In this document: positions 1-8,844 of the stretch, piece after piece | Layout of the letters: each line of letters opens with the position of its first letter | How positions within the stretch are numbered: the first letter of the stretch is position 1 | NCBI GenBank assembly: GCA_031417835.1 | Contig: JANOWJ010000049.1 | Span: forward strand, 1-64,000 | DNA: 64,000 bases | Direction: 5' to 3' | Source of the DNA: JADJLQ01 sp031417835 | GTDB taxonomy: Bacteria; Bacteroidota; Bacteroidia; Chitinophagales; Saprospiraceae | Translations under genes and position numbers: made by a program | Notes under the pieces: generated by a model | What the model was told of the DNA's origin: nothing | The model's input: the letters and a program-made list of their open reading frames with translations, nothing else | Database searches by the model: none

Positions 1-10
1 CTAACTGCTG

Positions 11-805
11 TTGACTAAGGTATTTTTTCTTTGCTGCACGGTTTCGTTGTGCTTTTGCCATTTATCCTTGCATTTATTACCCAAGTTATGGTTATATATG
101 CATAATACACAATGTGTTAAATGTCTTTCAGCAGACCCTAAGTATGGTCCATTATACACTCCGTTGGTGCTACATCAACCGCCGAATGTGTTGGGCACAT
201 TAATGTTACCGTCGGCTACCGGAGGAGCAAATTGGCAAGGCGCAGTGCTGGATCCCGTCACAAATATGTTATACGTGTCTTCCACGACCAATATTGAAGC
301 CATGGCACTTTTTTCAGAACCAGAGATCTCTGATATGAAATATGTAGCCTGGTGGACTGGTGGCTTTGGGTCGAGACAAGGTGGCCCCCAAGGATTGCCC
401 CTAGTCAAACCGCCATGGGGCAGAATCACAGCCATCAATCTGAATACCGGCGACCATGTATGGATGATGGCCAACGGCGACACCCCGGATTGGGTAAAAA
501 ATCATCCCGCTTTAAAAAATGTAAAATTGCCCAGGACCGGCACGCCTGATCGCGTAGGACTCTTAGTGACCAAATCCTTATTGTTTGCAGGCGAAGGATC
601 GGGATTATATGGAGCTGTCGGTGGCGGCGGTAATAAGTTTAGAGCTCATGATAAATTGACAGGCCGCATTATTTCAGAGTTTGAATTGCCAGCAAGTCAG
701 ACCGGCGTGCCGATGACCTACTCTGTGAATGGAACACAATATATCGTATTGGCGATTGGGGGTAAAGATCATCCTGGGGAGTTGGTGGCGCTAGGATTGA
801 AATAG
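11..805 (+). pseudogene. PQQ-dependent dehydrogenase, 5'-truncated remnant
   Basis: From about nucleotide 131 to the stop, the frame encodes the C-terminal part of a membrane-type quinoprotein dehydrogenase of the glucose dehydrogenase class: 'KYGPLYTPLV', 'GATGGANW'-like 'SATGGANWQG', 'GRITAINLNTG', 'NHPALKNVKLPRTG', then the closing beta-propeller blade 'GGKDHPGELVALGL'. This class normally spans well over 600 residues and needs an eight-bladed propeller to bind PQQ; fewer than 230 residues remain. The first 40 codons (Cys/Leu-rich) show no resemblance to the family, and no other frame upstream continues it, so the 5' part was lost by rearrangement just inside the window edge. It is probably non-functional. 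The family assignment is firm; the pseudogene call is an inference. Confidence 0.72.
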
Positions 806-988
806 AATAAATTAGAAGTTTGGAGGTTATATTTCAATTTTGCTTTCATCGCAATTCGGTGTAGACCACTGAAAATTCTGATTTCCTATTTCGATAGATA
901 ATTTGGATATTTGTATTTAGGTGGAATATTGACTATTTAACGCAATTTGTCGTATTTCTGGATGTTATGGATAATTTAAAAAGCAAAA

Positions 989-1834
989 ATGCCAAAAAGC
1001 AAAAACAGAGGAAATAATAAAAAGTACTTCGGCAATAAACTAAAGCCAAACAGTAAAACTACAAAGAAAGTGGAAACAAATAAACAGCCAATCATTTTGG
1101 GTGAATATGTCTTTCCAATTTATGGATTAAGAAATAAAGATGGGGATATGACTCCATTTGAAATTCATGGAACATGTTTTTGCATTGGCATGCCTTATTT
1201 TCTAACCGCATTACATGTTGTGAGAGAAGCAAAGACAAGCGAACAATCTCAAATAGGATACTTTGAGCAACTAAGTTCGAATTGTGTGAATATGAGTGAT
1301 TATGAAGTTTGCGAGGAATTTCCTGAACACGATTTAGCAATTATTAAATCAGAGACAATATTCACACATAATAAGAAGCCTAAAACATTTAATTGGAAAG
1401 GAAATGAGTTGCTAATCTTTGAAGATGTTAGAGCAATGGGATTTCCATTAGGTTATGACGCATTTAAAGGTATTTCAATTGGTAGAGGTTACTCAGGTAC
1501 AATTTTATGTTCTACTCCTTATGAAAGAGGCGAACTTAAAACCAATTGCTATGAATTATCATTTCAAGCTCCAAAAGGATTGTCAGGGGGTGTTTTAATT
1601 GACAAATGGTATAATATACATGGGATGATAATTGGAAACAGTGAAAAATCAATGAATGTCTTTTATGAAAAAAGAGAATATGAGGACGAAGGAAAAAAGG
1701 TCAAACAAGTAGAAGAAGTAAATCAAACCACCTTTATAGGTTTAGCTGTAAAAGAGACTCAAATTTTTAAGATTGATTCTGAGGTACTATGTATGACAAT
1801 TCATGATTATTTGAAAAAAGTCAGTCTTCATTGA
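989..1834 (+). CDS. Cytoplasmic trypsin-like serine protease
   Basis: A 281-residue protein with a chymotrypsin-fold catalytic triad readable in order: His76 in 'TALHVV', Asp115 in 'EHDLAIIK' and Ser199 in 'GLSGGVLID'. There is no signal peptide; the first 30 residues are Lys/Asn-rich, so the enzyme is probably cytoplasmic, unlike DegP-type relatives, and it has no PDZ domain. Such stand-alone trypsin-like proteases occur in bacterial conflict systems, where they process or activate partner proteins. The next gene on the same strand encodes a HEPN-type protein, with a hairpin between them. The protease assignment is secure; a defence role is inference from context only. Confidence 0.8.
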   Translation: MPKSKNRGNNKKYFGNKLKPNSKTTKKVETNKQPIILGEYVFPIYGLRNKDGDMTPFEIHGTCFCIGMPYFLTALHVVREAKTSEQSQIGYFEQLSSNCVNMSDYEVCEEFPEHDLAIIKSETIFTHNKKPKTFNWKGNELLIFEDVRAMGFPLGYDAFKGISIGRGYSGTILCSTPYERGELKTNCYELSFQAPKGLSGGVLIDKWYNIHGMIIGNSEKSMNVFYEKREYEDEGKKVKQVEEVNQTTFIGLAVKETQIFKIDSEVLCMTIHDYLKKVSLH

Positions 1835-1894
1835 ATAAAAAACTATCCATAACATGAGATTGAAGCAAGAAGAGCAATTCATTTTTCATTTCAA

Positions 1895-1918
1895 AAAATG
1901 CCGAAAATTTGGCATTTT
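1895..1918 (+). terminator. Hairpin after the protease gene
   Basis: An inverted repeat AAAATGCC / GGCATTTT with an 8-nt loop lies about 60 bases after the protease stop codon. The right arm ends in a T run, as in an intrinsic terminator, though the stem is weak. Confidence 0.45.
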
Positions 1919-2010
1919 GTTATTGATTTTGGCAGTCGTAGCAGATTGCTCAGCCTGCATCAATCTCTGAATATTTTGCGCAATTATTTCGCTCCGATTG
2001 AGGAACTCCT

Positions 2011-2880
2011 ATGAACCATTATGAAATGTTAGAAGAAGCAAGACGAATAATCTGTAAACAAACTTTAGAATCACTGGAGTTTTGGCTTAGGAGATTAATT
2101 CATGATACTTTATCAAAAGCATTTGGAAATGATTATTTGCACGCAAAAAAGACTGGGGGCGACAATATAATAAATAATGGAATTAGGAAAAGCATTCAAG
2201 ACAGAAAAGATGCAGAACCGGAAAGATTTCCAAGATTAATTGATGCAAGTTTACTGGAACATCAAATTGATATAATATGCAATCCCGATCTTTACAATAA
2301 ATTCTTTTCTGATCCATTAAAGATAGCATTTCCTGATGGAAGAGAAGAAGCAAGAACATTTCTAAAAAGATTAGTATACCCAAGAAATTGTTTATACCAT
2401 GCAAATCCAATAAGCGTGAGAATGAGTGAGCAAGTAGTTTGCTATTCTCATGATATAATAGATTCATTAAAGGAATTTTATCGAATGAATAACCAAGAAA
2501 AAGAATTTACCGTACCTGTAATTATTAAATTCTCAGATTCATTAGGTAATACTTATCATAGAGCTGATTCAGAAAATATTGCTTATTTAGATTTCAGTAC
2601 TAAGCCAGAATGCGTCCTTTATCCTGGAGATGTAATAAGAATTGAATTGGAAGTAGATCCAAGTTATACAGCTGGAAAATATCAATTTAGGTTCGGAGGT
2701 ACACCTCAGGATTATAGTGACAGCAATATTCTTGTATACACTGTAAAAGAAAGCGATGCACAGCCGAAAAAAGTTATTCATTGTCAGGTAAAATCAGACA
2801 AGGCTTGGCACAGAATGTCAGGCAGAGATGATGAGATTGCGGTATATTATAAGATTCTCCCTCCAATTGGAAAAGATTAA
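2011..2880 (+). CDS. HEPN-like protein with C-terminal beta-rich domain
   Basis: A 289-residue protein. Residues 1-160 look mostly helical and contain 'RNCLYH' (Arg125 to His130), which fits the R-x4-6-H signature of HEPN ribonuclease domains, as in Swt1-type and Abi-type proteins. Residues 165-289 look beta-rich ('PVIIKFSDSLGNTYHRAD', 'GKYQFRFGG') and may be a binding or sensor domain; I do not recognise the family. It follows the trypsin-like protease on the same strand after a 176-base gap holding a hairpin. HEPN proteins usually cleave RNA in abortive defence or toxin-antitoxin systems. The motif is seen; RNase activity and coupling to the protease are inferred. Confidence 0.6.
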   Translation: MNHYEMLEEARRIICKQTLESLEFWLRRLIHDTLSKAFGNDYLHAKKTGGDNIINNGIRKSIQDRKDAEPERFPRLIDASLLEHQIDIICNPDLYNKFFSDPLKIAFPDGREEARTFLKRLVYPRNCLYHANPISVRMSEQVVCYSHDIIDSLKEFYRMNNQEKEFTVPVIIKFSDSLGNTYHRADSENIAYLDFSTKPECVLYPGDVIRIELEVDPSYTAGKYQFRFGGTPQDYSDSNILVYTVKESDAQPKKVIHCQVKSDKAWHRMSGRDDEIAVYYKILPPIGKD

Positions 2881-2963
2881 CTGCGCATAAAATCAAGATT
2901 AAAAGAAATAAAAATAGAAGGGCTTTGAGAGGTAAACAAAATAGAACCATTAAATCAAGAAAT

Positions 2964-3167
2964 ATGAATATCATTAGAGTCGTGGATGCAAAACACATTG
3001 AAGGATTTAAAATTAGTTTAAAATTTTCAGATGGTACTAGTGGAAATGTAGACCTAGAGAAGGAAATTTATGGACCAGTTTTTCTAGAGCTTAAGAATAT
3101 TAATTACTTCAAGAATTTCAGTTTAGATACTTGGACAATTGGTTGGCCAAACGGGGCTGATTTTTAG
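2964..3167 (+). CDS. DUF2442 protein, truncated by an in-frame TAG
   Basis: The protein starts 'MNIIRVVDAKHIEGFKISLKF' and shows the DUF2442 pattern of two short beta units, 'FSDGTSGNVDL' and 'YGPVFLELKN', ending at 'WPNGADF'. Members normally continue with a helix of the type 'PEFLYELA'. Here TAG at 3165-3167 interrupts the frame, and the same frame then encodes 'PEFLCELALKNKLELIKQ' up to TAA at 3222-3224. The gene therefore looks intact but for one nonsense codon. DUF2442 proteins are often paired with DUF4160 proteins as toxin-antitoxin-like modules; no DUF4160 is visible here. I chose the ATG at 2964 over an upstream in-frame ATG at 2925 because homology begins there. Confidence 0.65.
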   Translation: MNIIRVVDAKHIEGFKISLKFSDGTSGNVDLEKEIYGPVFLELKNINYFKNFSLDTWTIGWPNGADF

Positions 3168-3304
3168 CCTGAATTTTTATGTGAGCTTGCATTAAAAAAC
3201 AAACTTGAATTAATAAAGCAATAAACGTAGTACAACAATAATTTCCTAACTGTCGCCCATCGCCAGTGCAAAATTTTATCGGCATTTTAAAGATAATGTA
3301 GTCA

Positions 3305-3622
3305 ATGGAGTCAAGAGAAATGTATAACGCGACAAGACACTTAGCACAATTGCTAATGTGGGACAAGGATTGGATACATTTTGGAACAAAAAATGAAATC
3401 AAATTTGACCTTTTGGAGCAATTGATTGAAGACCACCTCAAGAACAATGAGCTATTATTAATCCACGGGCGGAGAACTTCCGAACAAGTTAGAAAGGAAG
3501 AAGTAATTAACAAAATTAAGCCGCTGCTTGGGACGGACGACTTTCAACTTTGGACCGTGACTATGGACAAAGTAATTGGGTTCAATAAAATTGGCGTTCT
3601 GATCGTTGGACAAAAGAAATAA
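3305..3622 (+). CDS. Small protein of unknown function
   Basis: A 105-residue polar, largely helical protein. It has no signal peptide, membrane segment or motif that I recognise. The first half is 'MYNATRHLAQLLMWDKDWIHF' followed by an acidic helix; the C-terminus is a short beta hairpin ending 'VLIVGQKK'. An alternative ATG lies 15 bases downstream at 3320. It sits alone between the DUF2442 and DUF2200 genes, in a run of unrelated small + strand genes. Its coding potential is supported by length and normal amino-acid composition only. Confidence 0.5.
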   Translation: MESREMYNATRHLAQLLMWDKDWIHFGTKNEIKFDLLEQLIEDHLKNNELLLIHGRRTSEQVRKEEVINKIKPLLGTDDFQLWTVTMDKVIGFNKIGVLIVGQKK

Positions 3623-3673
3623 AAAGTGAAGTTCGATCTTGAAAGTTACGGACATTTAACTTATATTTTTCCT

Positions 3674-3681
3674 TATCTTTG
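3674..3681 (+). promoter_or_regulatory. Possible -7 element (TATCTTTG)
   Basis: TATCTTTG matches the Bacteroidota sigma-factor -7 consensus TAnnTTTG, upstream of the DUF2200 gene. No convincing TTG at -33 with the usual spacing is present, and the leader would be about 180 bases. Confidence 0.25.
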
Positions 3682-3868
3682 AAACAATAAATTTTGTCAA
3701 TCATGCGAATAGAAAAATAAGTGACCAGATGATAAAATGTCTTACTGAAAAATAGGAATTACAAATTTTATTTCAACAGATAGAGGGAGTAAATATTGCA
3801 TTTCTAAAGCATGTCGTTCATTTAGAGTTGACGAAGATTAAAAAGTTCAAAGCTAATAATAAAATAGA

Positions 3869-4234
3869 ATGAAAGTAACACCTGAACATAATGCCCGAAT
3901 TGCCAAAATGACATTTTCTTCAGTTTATCCGCACTATATCACCAAAATTGAGAGCAAAGGCAGGACAAAAGAGGAATTGCATCAAGTCATAGAGTGGCTG
4001 ACTGGTTTTGATGACAAAAAACTCCAAGAGCTGATTGCTGAAAAGGCAACTTTTGAGACATTCTTTAAGAAAGCCAAATTAAACCCCAAAGCTCACCTTA
4101 TAACAGGAACCATCTGTGGCTATCGAATAGAAGAAATTGAAAATCAATTGACAAAACAAACAAGGTATTTAGACAAGTTGGTAGACGAATTGGCGAAAGG
4201 GAAAAAAATGGAAAAGATTTTAAGGGTTGGATAA
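3869..4234 (+). CDS. DUF2200 family protein
   Basis: A 121-residue protein that begins 'MKVTPEHNARIAKMTFSSVYPHY' and continues with 'VEKKGRTKEEL'-type 'IESKGRTKEELHQVIEWLTG', the hallmark of DUF2200. The length agrees with the family (about 110-120 residues). The C-terminus is a basic helix, 'LAKGKKMEKILRVG'. The function is unknown; the family is common as an isolated accessory gene in Bacteroidota and Firmicutes. It precedes the epimerase-like gene by 76 bases on the same strand. Confidence 0.85.
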   Translation: MKVTPEHNARIAKMTFSSVYPHYITKIESKGRTKEELHQVIEWLTGFDDKKLQELIAEKATFETFFKKAKLNPKAHLITGTICGYRIEEIENQLTKQTRYLDKLVDELAKGKKMEKILRVG

Positions 4235-4310
4235 ATGCAAAACGACAACCGTTTTCAAAGGCCCACCGCCTCATAATCCCAACAAGAATATAAATCAATA
4301 AAGACAGACA

Positions 4311-5252
4311 ATGAAACAGACCATTTTAGGAGCAGGTGGTGCTATAGGCATTGAACTTGCAAAAGCATTGCCGACTTATACTGCTGACATCCGACTTGTA
4401 GGACGAAATCCAAAGAAAGTAAATGCTACAGACGAACTATTTAAAGCGGACCTTTCCAACCGCGAAGAAGTTCTAAATGCAATTAAAGGTAGTGAGATTG
4501 TTTACCTTACAATTGGTTTTGATTACAACACAAAATTATGGCAACAAAGGTGGGTTCCATTGATTAAAAACGTAATTGACGGTTGTTTGCAACATAATGT
4601 AAAGCTTGTATTCTTTGACAATGTTTATGCAATTGGCGGTGACCACGTGAGGCACATCACTGAAAGTTCACCAATTAGCCCTACAAGTAAAAAAGGAGAA
4701 GTAAGAGCAGAAGTTGACAAGCTTATTATTGACAGTATAGAAAAGAAAAAACTGAATGCAATCATTGCGCGATCTGCTGACTTTTTTGGTGGTGTTAAAG
4801 ATAAAAGTTTATTGATGAATATGGTTTATGACAATTTGGCGAAGGGCAAAAAAGCCCAATGGTTCTGCGACGCCAAAGTAATTCATAGCACAAGCTTTAC
4901 ACCTGACTTGGGTAAGGGGACAGCTATACTTGGAAATTCAAAAGACGCATACCATCAAATTTGGAATTTACCGACCGACCCTCAAAAAATAACTGGAGAA
5001 GAATGGATAAACCTATTTGCTTCTGAGATGGAGACCAGCAATAAATATCAAGTGCTTCCGGGTTGGGGCATTAAAGCTCTTGGACTTTTTGTTCCCATCT
5101 TAAAAGAAATGTACGAAATGCGATATCAGTATGATAGGGACTATTATTTTGACAGCTCAAAATTTAATAAACATTTTAAATACACACCGACCACAAATGC
5201 AGACGCAGTAAAAAAAACTGTTGCTGAATTGGAAAAAAAGGCCACCGTATGA
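4311..5252 (+). CDS. NAD(P)-binding epimerase/dehydratase-like protein (atypical SDR)
   Basis: A 313-residue Rossmann-fold protein. The N-terminal dinucleotide loop is 'ILGAGGAIGIELAKAL', followed by 'VGRNPKK' at the end of beta2 and an acidic 'ADLSN' after beta3, typical of extended or atypical SDRs. 'VFFDNVYAIGG' takes the position of the catalytic Tyr region (normally YxxxK; here the Lys is not obvious), so activity is uncertain. The C-terminal half resembles NmrA/epimerase-like substrate domains. It has no signal peptide. It lies between two other stand-alone accessory genes, so the neighbourhood gives no pathway. Confidence 0.7.
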   Translation: MKQTILGAGGAIGIELAKALPTYTADIRLVGRNPKKVNATDELFKADLSNREEVLNAIKGSEIVYLTIGFDYNTKLWQQRWVPLIKNVIDGCLQHNVKLVFFDNVYAIGGDHVRHITESSPISPTSKKGEVRAEVDKLIIDSIEKKKLNAIIARSADFFGGVKDKSLLMNMVYDNLAKGKKAQWFCDAKVIHSTSFTPDLGKGTAILGNSKDAYHQIWNLPTDPQKITGEEWINLFASEMETSNKYQVLPGWGIKALGLFVPILKEMYEMRYQYDRDYYFDSSKFNKHFKYTPTTNADAVKKTVAELEKKATV

Positions 5253-5371
5253 CAGTACATTTTGCAATAGCAGGGTTCACTCTCTGCAGACAGTTCCGAT
5301 AATTATAGGGATGTGGTTAAAGTGTAAAAAAGCAATATCAAAACATAAGCAACATTTAAAAATAGAACTAT

Positions 5372-6049
5372 ATGAGAAAATTAATTTCATTTATGCACAT
5401 ATCGCTTGACGGTTTTGTAGCAGGACCGAACGGAGAAATGAACTGGATAAAAGTGGATGAAGAAATCTTTGATTATGTAGGGAAGCGGATAAGCGAAGGC
5501 GACACTGCATTGTATGGACGCGTCACTTATCAGATGATGGAAAGTTACTGGCCTACTGCCGGAAGCAAGCCAGCTGCAACGAAGCATGACATTGAACATG
5601 CTAAGTGGTATAGTAAAGTTCACAAAGTTGTTTTATCAAGAACAATGAATCCCGACATCTATTGGGACGCGAGCCTGCCTACCGGAACCTTGGCGCAGGA
5701 AGGCCTGCCTGCCGGAGTCTTGGCGCAGGAAGGCCTGCCTACCGGAGTCTTGACGCAGGAAGGTTTGACCAACACAAAAATTATTAGCGACAACCTTGCG
5801 GACAGAATAAATGAAATAAAACAACAGGCAGGTAGTGATATCCTGCTTTTTGGTAGCCCGACAGCAACACATTCACTTATGCAACTGAACTTAATAGATG
5901 GCTACTGGCTATTTGTCAATCCAATTATTCTTGGACGAGGTATTCCATTATTTGTAGACATCAAAGACAAAATAAAACTAAACCTATTGACGACTCGCCA
6001 ATTTACTTGCGGGGTGACTGAACTGAATTACATAGTGGACACACAATAA
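5372..6049 (+). CDS. DHFR/RibD-C family reductase with in-frame repeat insertion
   Basis: A 225-residue member of the dihydrofolate reductase/RibD C-terminal superfamily: 'MRKLISFMHISLDGFVAGPNGEMNW' at the start, 'LYGRVTYQMMESYWP', 'VVLSRT', 'DILLFGSPTATHSLM' and 'INPIILGRGIPLF'-type 'VNPIILGRGIPLF'. Relatives such as YyaP/YwjB are about 180-190 residues. The excess is explained by three tandem units reading 'GLPTGTLAQE', 'GLPAGVLAQE' and 'GLPTGVLTQE' at residues about 101-131, inserted in a surface loop before 'KIISDNLADRI'. The reading frame stays open, so the protein may still fold. These enzymes bind NADPH; the substrate is unknown. Confidence 0.85.
   Translation: MRKLISFMHISLDGFVAGPNGEMNWIKVDEEIFDYVGKRISEGDTALYGRVTYQMMESYWPTAGSKPAATKHDIEHAKWYSKVHKVVLSRTMNPDIYWDASLPTGTLAQEGLPAGVLAQEGLPTGVLTQEGLTNTKIISDNLADRINEIKQQAGSDILLFGSPTATHSLMQLNLIDGYWLFVNPIILGRGIPLFVDIKDKIKLNLLTTRQFTCGVTELNYIVDTQ
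5673..5762 (+). repeat. Three tandem 30-bp units inside the DHFR-like gene
   Basis: Three 30-bp copies each begin GCCTGCCTACCGG (the second reads GCCTGCCTGCCGG) and end GCGCAGGAAG or ACGCAGGAAG. The core CTGCCTACCGG, read as LPTG, recurs at 26555-26596 inside the DoxX-like gene and, untranslated, near 21575 and 6148. Confidence 0.85.
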
Positions 6050-6853
6050 TATCGAATATTTCACATTTAAAAAAGTAGGCGAAAAGCTGGACTAAACATT
6101 AATATCTTGCTCCAATGGTGATTGATTTTCGCTTACTTTATGCTGGTCCGGTAGGAAGGTAGGCAGGTTTGACATTCGCCCTGGCAATTCCCAGGAAAGA
6201 ATGCACGAATGGTTGTTTAGGCAGCAAGTATCCGAAAGCTTGCGAAGAAATTTTGTTATAGTATTCACAACTAAGGCAAACCACTTGACAAATCTTTAGA
6301 AGAATACATGCAAGCAAAATAAAGAGAAAAGAATAATAGTTTGAGTACAACAACTGACAAATACGGCCGCTAACATGGGCTTTGGCGTTAGTGGACTTAC
6401 TGAGCGAGTATAAACATTTGAACAATTAATAAACACTGTGCGCGTAGACAGTTTGGTATTCCAAAAGCCACCAACTCAAAGCCCGAAACCGTTGTGCGTC
6501 ATGCTAACGGATGCTGTCCTATCAAGTAAATTTCGTGGAAGACAAATACTCTATAAAAGATTTTTTATTGGGCAATTAATTCCCCCACCTTGACAATCCT
6601 CTTGAATAAATTTTAATTTCAGCTTACTATACATCAAGGCACACATCGTGATTGCATTTGACTTAAGCTGTGAATAATGTAATTCTTTTGAAAAGTTACG
6701 TAACACTTTGTTCTTGTACCATTCTTACATTTATAAATTATTGAAACTTTTATTTTATTGGGTCTCATTTTTTAAAGAAGCTATTTATTATTAAAAACAT
6801 TTATTTTGAAAGCATTGGACAACACATCTCGAACCAAACCTGTTAATGATAAT
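6050..6853. other. Long gap without a recognisable gene
   Basis: About 800 bases separate the DHFR-like gene from the oxidoreductase start. I see no convincing coding frame on either strand; the longest open frame (6138-6425, - strand) resembles nothing and ends in low-complexity sequence. It contains a palindrome-family copy at 6148-6167 and an inverted pair CTAAC...GTTAG near 6371-6391. It may hold decayed accessory sequence at the junction between the variable patch and the more stable genes to the right. Confidence 0.5.
6148..6167. repeat. Intergenic copy of the CCGGTAGG palindrome family
   Basis: CCGGTAGGAAGGTAGGCAGG shares the CCGGTAGGCAGG core with the repeat in the DoxX-like gene (26555-26596) and, in reverse orientation, with the repeat in the DHFR-like gene. 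Confidence 0.5.
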
Positions 6854-8431
6854 ATGACCTCAGGCGAAAATTTGCCTGTTTGGTTTGTTGCAGTTAACCA
6901 ACTGATCTCTTATGAGCCTTTAAAAAGCGATATTGATACAGACATTTTAGTTATTGGCGGAGGCATATCCGGCCTTACCACGGCCTATTGCCTGGCAAAG
7001 GAAGGACGCAAAGTAGTATTAGTAGAGGATGGATGTATTGGAAGTGGCGAATCAGGAAGAACGACGGCTCATCTCACTTGTGCACTGGATGACCGCTATT
7101 TTGAATTGGAAAAAATATATGATCAGCCCACCGCACAATTAGCGGCCAACAGCCACATGAAAGCAATTGAATGGGTAGCAAACACAATTAAGCTCCATAA
7201 GATTGATTGTCATTTTAAAAGAGTTGATGGCTATTTATTTTTACACTCATCGGATACCAAAGAAACTTTAGAAAAAGAATATGAGGCTACAAAAAGAGCT
7301 GGGCTGACTACAGAAATGTTAAAAGCTGTTCCGGGTATTGAAGCAGAAGATGGTAAATGGTGCATTAAATTTTCTAATCAGGCACAGTTTCATATTTTAC
7401 TTTATTTACAAGGACTGGCAGATGCATTTATCCAATTGGGTGGAAAGATTTATACACAAACAAAAGCGGAAAATATTACCAAAGAAGGGGCAACCGCAAA
7501 TGGATATGCTGTAAAAGCTAAGCATATAGTTGTCGCCACCAACACTCCGGTAAATGATTGGGTTACCATGCACACCAAGCAATGGCCTTACCGCACTTAT
7601 GTGATAGGGGCCAAAGTTCCTAAAGGTAAACTACCCTACGCTTTGTGGTGGGATACCGGCGATCATGAATCGAAGTGGACATCGCAACCATATCACTATG
7701 TTCGTTTGGCTGAATATGATGATCAATATGATGTACTTATTTCAGGAGGTGAAGACCACCGAACAGGACAGGCCGACGGTGAAGGAATTTTGGAGGAAGA
7801 TCGTTATTCAAAACTCATAGAATGGACAAAGAAGCGCTTTCCAAGTATAGAAGATATTGCCTTCAAATGGTCTGGTCAAGTGATGGAACCTATTGATTCA
7901 ATGGCGTACATTGGTAAAAATCCAGGTGATGATAACATCTATATTATCACAGGCGATTCTGGCAATGGCATGACACACGGAACGCTTGGAGGAATAATTA
8001 TATCAGATATTATTAATGGGAAAGATAATCACTGGATAAAAATATACAGCCCATCACGCATTACATTAAAAACCACCAGAGATTATTTGGAGGAAGTGGG
8101 AAATATGGTTGCTCAATATAGCGATTGGTTTACCGGAGCAGATATAAAAAAAGGGGCGGACCTAAAACCTGGAGAAGGTGGAATTTTGTCTTCCGGATTT
8201 AAAAAGATTGCCATGTACTGCGATGAAAAAAACAACTTACATACCTATTCAGGTGTTTGCCCTCACTTGGGAGCCATCTTGCAATGGAATGCTGATGAAA
8301 AAACTTTTGATTGCCCAATGCACGGCTCCAGATTTACTACTGAAGGCAGAGTCATCAATGGTCCGGCCACATCCGATTTGAAAAAAGCTGTACTAAATGA
8401 AAAACATCCGATTACCCAACTAGCCGAATAA
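6854..8431 (+). CDS. FAD-dependent oxidoreductase with C-terminal Rieske [2Fe-2S] domain
   Basis: The N-terminal DAO-type FAD domain has the dinucleotide motif 'ILVIGGGISGLTTAYCLAKEG', followed by 'GSGESGRTTAHLT', a glycine-oxidase-like signature. The C-terminal 60 residues carry a Rieske cluster site, 'CPH' and 'CPMH' 18 residues apart, with encoding codons at 8258-8266 and 8312-8323. This architecture is common in Bacteroidota and Firmicutes and has no settled substrate; electrons probably pass between the flavin and the iron-sulfur centre. There is no signal peptide, so it is cytoplasmic. The frame extends upstream to a TTG at 6806, but I prefer ATG 6854 because relatives start near 'SGENLPVWF'. 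It is monocistronic, with long gaps on both sides. Confidence 0.88.
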   Translation: MTSGENLPVWFVAVNQLISYEPLKSDIDTDILVIGGGISGLTTAYCLAKEGRKVVLVEDGCIGSGESGRTTAHLTCALDDRYFELEKIYDQPTAQLAANSHMKAIEWVANTIKLHKIDCHFKRVDGYLFLHSSDTKETLEKEYEATKRAGLTTEMLKAVPGIEAEDGKWCIKFSNQAQFHILLYLQGLADAFIQLGGKIYTQTKAENITKEGATANGYAVKAKHIVVATNTPVNDWVTMHTKQWPYRTYVIGAKVPKGKLPYALWWDTGDHESKWTSQPYHYVRLAEYDDQYDVLISGGEDHRTGQADGEGILEEDRYSKLIEWTKKRFPSIEDIAFKWSGQVMEPIDSMAYIGKNPGDDNIYIITGDSGNGMTHGTLGGIIISDIINGKDNHWIKIYSPSRITLKTTRDYLEEVGNMVAQYSDWFTGADIKKGADLKPGEGGILSSGFKKIAMYCDEKNNLHTYSGVCPHLGAILQWNADEKTFDCPMHGSRFTTEGRVINGPATSDLKKAVLNEKHPITQLAE

Positions 8432-8844
8432 GGTACAAATAAAGGTATTTACTTAAGGAGGTATTAACCAAAACATACTTTATGATATTAATGTTGTGTT
8501 TGTAAAACAAGTTCACCATATGATGAAAGGGTTAAGAAAGAATAGCTTTTAACGCTTACTAAAGAATCCCTGGTACTAAAAAATAATGAACTGATTTTAT
8601 ATGAATGTAATTGGTGAGCTCACCAAGGGCAAGGAATATTTATTGCCGGATGTGCGTGGTGGGCACACTAAACTTTTGAAAAAGAAGAAGAATCAACGCA
8701 CAACAACTCACGAATATTGACAAAGGATTCGGTGGTTTTACAAACGTTTTACATATTTTTTACAGCTTTTTACAACTAAAGAGGTGCAACGAAAATTGAC
8801 ACCCACTATCTTTACAATATTGTTTCGCCAAACCAATTATAGTC
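8432..8844. other. Gap of about 410 bases with one doubtful small frame
   Basis: It holds a perfect anti-SD complement, TAAGGAGGT, at 8454-8462 that is not followed by a usable gene, and a 39-codon frame at 8601-8720. Otherwise it is A+T-rich with no clear structure. Confidence 0.4.
8601..8720 (+). CDS. Possible 39-residue basic peptide
   Basis: ATG at 8601 opens a short frame reading 'MNVIGELTKGKEYLLPDVRG', then a Lys-rich tail, and stops at TGA 8718-8720. It may be a fragment of a larger decayed gene. Nothing supports expression beyond the open frame. Confidence 0.2.
   Translation: MNVIGELTKGKEYLLPDVRGGHTKLLKKKKNQRTTTHEY

Noticed and set aside
5221..5409. Short + strand frame overlapping the ends of the epimerase-like and DHFR-like genes.
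   Set aside because: It is an overlapping frame of two real genes and has no independent support.
6138..6425. A 95-codon - strand frame in the 800-base gap.
   Set aside because: Composition is atypical, it has no motif, and it contains a palindrome-family copy.
806..6500. A run of unrelated small + strand genes suggested an integron cassette array.
   Set aside because: No integrase and no attC-like pair (RYYYAAC/GTTRRRY) could be found at the gene ends; the inverted pair near 6371 fails the consensus.
8454..8462. Perfect Shine-Dalgarno sequence TAAGGAGGT.
   Set aside because: No usable reading frame follows; the nearest ATG gives only seven codons.
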